Shown here: positions 63,620 to 64,000 of the stretch, piece after piece | How positions within the stretch are numbered: the first letter of the stretch is position 1 | Layout: every line of letters begins with the position of its first letter | NCBI RefSeq assembly: GCF_900109285.1 | Contig: NZ_FNZQ01000001.1 | Location: forward strand, 339,001 to 403,000 | Length of the DNA: 64,000 nucleotides | DNA from: Jannaschia helgolandensis | GTDB lineage: Bacteria > Pseudomonadota > Alphaproteobacteria > Rhodobacterales > Rhodobacteraceae | Reading direction: 5' to 3' | Made by a program: the position numbers and the translations under genes | The notes under the pieces: model-generated | Seen by the model: only the letters and a program-made list of their open reading frames with translations | Told to the model about the DNA's origin: nothing | The model's database searches: none

Positions 63620-64000
63620 GTGGCCCGCGGCGTCTTCCCGCCGGGGTCGGAAGCCGCGGCCAATGCCCTCGCCCTGTCGCCCGCCATTGCGTCGCACAGC
63701 CACCTTTTCCTGATCGGTCTGACCGGCAGCGCGCCCGACGGCACCCCGTCCGCCGACCCGGAAACCCAGTTCCGCGCCGCCTTCGACAAGATCGCCGCAA
63801 CCCTCGCCGCCCTGATCCTCTCGGCCCTCGCAGCCCCCGCCAGCGCCGCGACCTACGGGTTCTGCTGGCAGGGCGCGAACGACTACCGGATCGAAGGGTA
63901 TATCTCCTATCCCGACACTGCCGAAGGCCGGATCGTGACGGAAAATACCATCACCGGCTTCGGCATCACCGGTTGGCGCGGCGACACCTACCTGGGCCGC
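63620..64000 (+). CDS. In-frame fusion of a truncated RidA domain and a secreted protein (3' open)
   Basis: GTG 63620 starts one base after folC. Residues 1-62 match the first half of RidA/YjgF proteins (FPPGSEAAANALALSP, HLFLIGLTGSAPDGTPSADP, FRAAFDKIAATL). The frame then continues without break into a hydrophobic signal-like segment ALILSALAAPASA and a mature-like sequence starting ATYGFCWQGANDYRIEGYISY, resembling secreted Rhodobacteraceae proteins. The second half of RidA is missing and the second protein has lost its own start codon. This looks like a deletion that joined two neighbours in frame, though an unusual true fusion or sequence error is possible. The gene runs off the window. 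Confidence 0.6.
   Translation, partial: MARGVFPPGSEAAANALALSPAIASHSHLFLIGLTGSAPDGTPSADPETQFRAAFDKIAATLAALILSALAAPASAATYGFCWQGANDYRIEGYISYPDTAEGRIVTENTITGFGITGWRGDTYLGR

Noticed and set aside
1-64000. tRNA, rRNA, CRISPR array or insertion sequence
   Set aside because: No clover-leaf sequences, regularly spaced repeats or transposase motifs were found on reading the gaps; this is not a computed search.

Overview
The window looks like a chromosomal segment of a member of the Rhodobacterales (Alphaproteobacteria, Roseobacter/Rhodobacteraceae type). The sequence is GC-rich throughout and genes are packed with ATGA/GTGA overlaps. Several families are typical of that order: DUF2125, DUF4170, DUF6478-like, DUF2793, the mutY/DUF721/dsbA arrangement, membrane-bound ferritin MbfA, an accD-folC pair and the exosortase variant XrtD. 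No rRNA, tRNA, CRISPR array, insertion sequence or complete prophage was seen. All assignments come from reading the sequence and translations, without database searches.

Layout. 1-11.4 kb: the end of an amine-oxidase-like gene, a crotonase and an SDR gene, a DUF2125 protein, pmbA, a CysQ-like phosphatase, DUF4170, the lipid A/Kdo genes waaA and lpxK, a DsbA-like thiol oxidoreductase with DUF721, mutY, and an AlkB-type monooxygenase. 11.4-14.6 kb: dedA, then the Kdo precursor operon kpsF-kdsB-kdsA. 14.6-42.4 kb: a large surface-polysaccharide region. It holds two GT4 transferases, UDP-glucose dehydrogenase, a fused exosortase XrtD/EpsI, a TPR lipoprotein, an initiating sugar transferase, an AAA ATPase, a Wzz-like protein, a BY-kinase-like ATPase, a GT2, a pyruvyl transferase, an F420-hydrogenase-beta-like Fe-S protein, a flippase, a beta-helix/LamG-like secreted protein, an O-antigen-polymerase-like protein, another GT2, a decayed gene, a WbpM/CapD-like dehydratase, a DUF2793 protein and rfbC-rfbB-rfbD.

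42.4-47 kb: proline iminopeptidase, ubiG, a TetR regulator, two tiny minus-strand ORFs with excellent Shine-Dalgarno sites, a probably frameshifted small gene, and mbfA with a 39-residue membrane peptide. 47-57 kb: an AEC transporter, S-formylglutathione hydrolase, HAD phosphatase, ornithine-cyclodeaminase-like protein, radC, map, sfsA, a CinA-type domain, GNAT, an AhpD-like protein, an OmpA-like protein and a LysR regulator. 57-64 kb: two lineage-type hypotheticals, ilvD, a CPBP protease, accD, folC, and an open ORF that appears to fuse the first half of a RidA protein to a secreted protein.

How the genes fit together. The polysaccharide region contains activation (Ugd, RfbBCD, WbpM-like), initiation, elongation (four GTs), decoration (pyruvyl transfer plus its Fe-S neighbour), flipping, polymerisation, chain-length control and a tyrosine-kinase switch. 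These flank a VPLPA/PEP-CTERM exosortase module, so EPS synthesis and C-terminal protein sorting are probably coupled. An outer-membrane Wza-type exporter, rfbA and a sorted VPLPA substrate were not found in the window. Points that most deserve a second look are the RidA fusion at the right edge, the two small peptide genes near 45.1 kb, the decayed gene at 36 kb, a RadC whose JAMM aspartate is Asn, a crotonase apparently lacking both catalytic glutamates, and four convergent gene pairs whose stop codons interlock by four bases.
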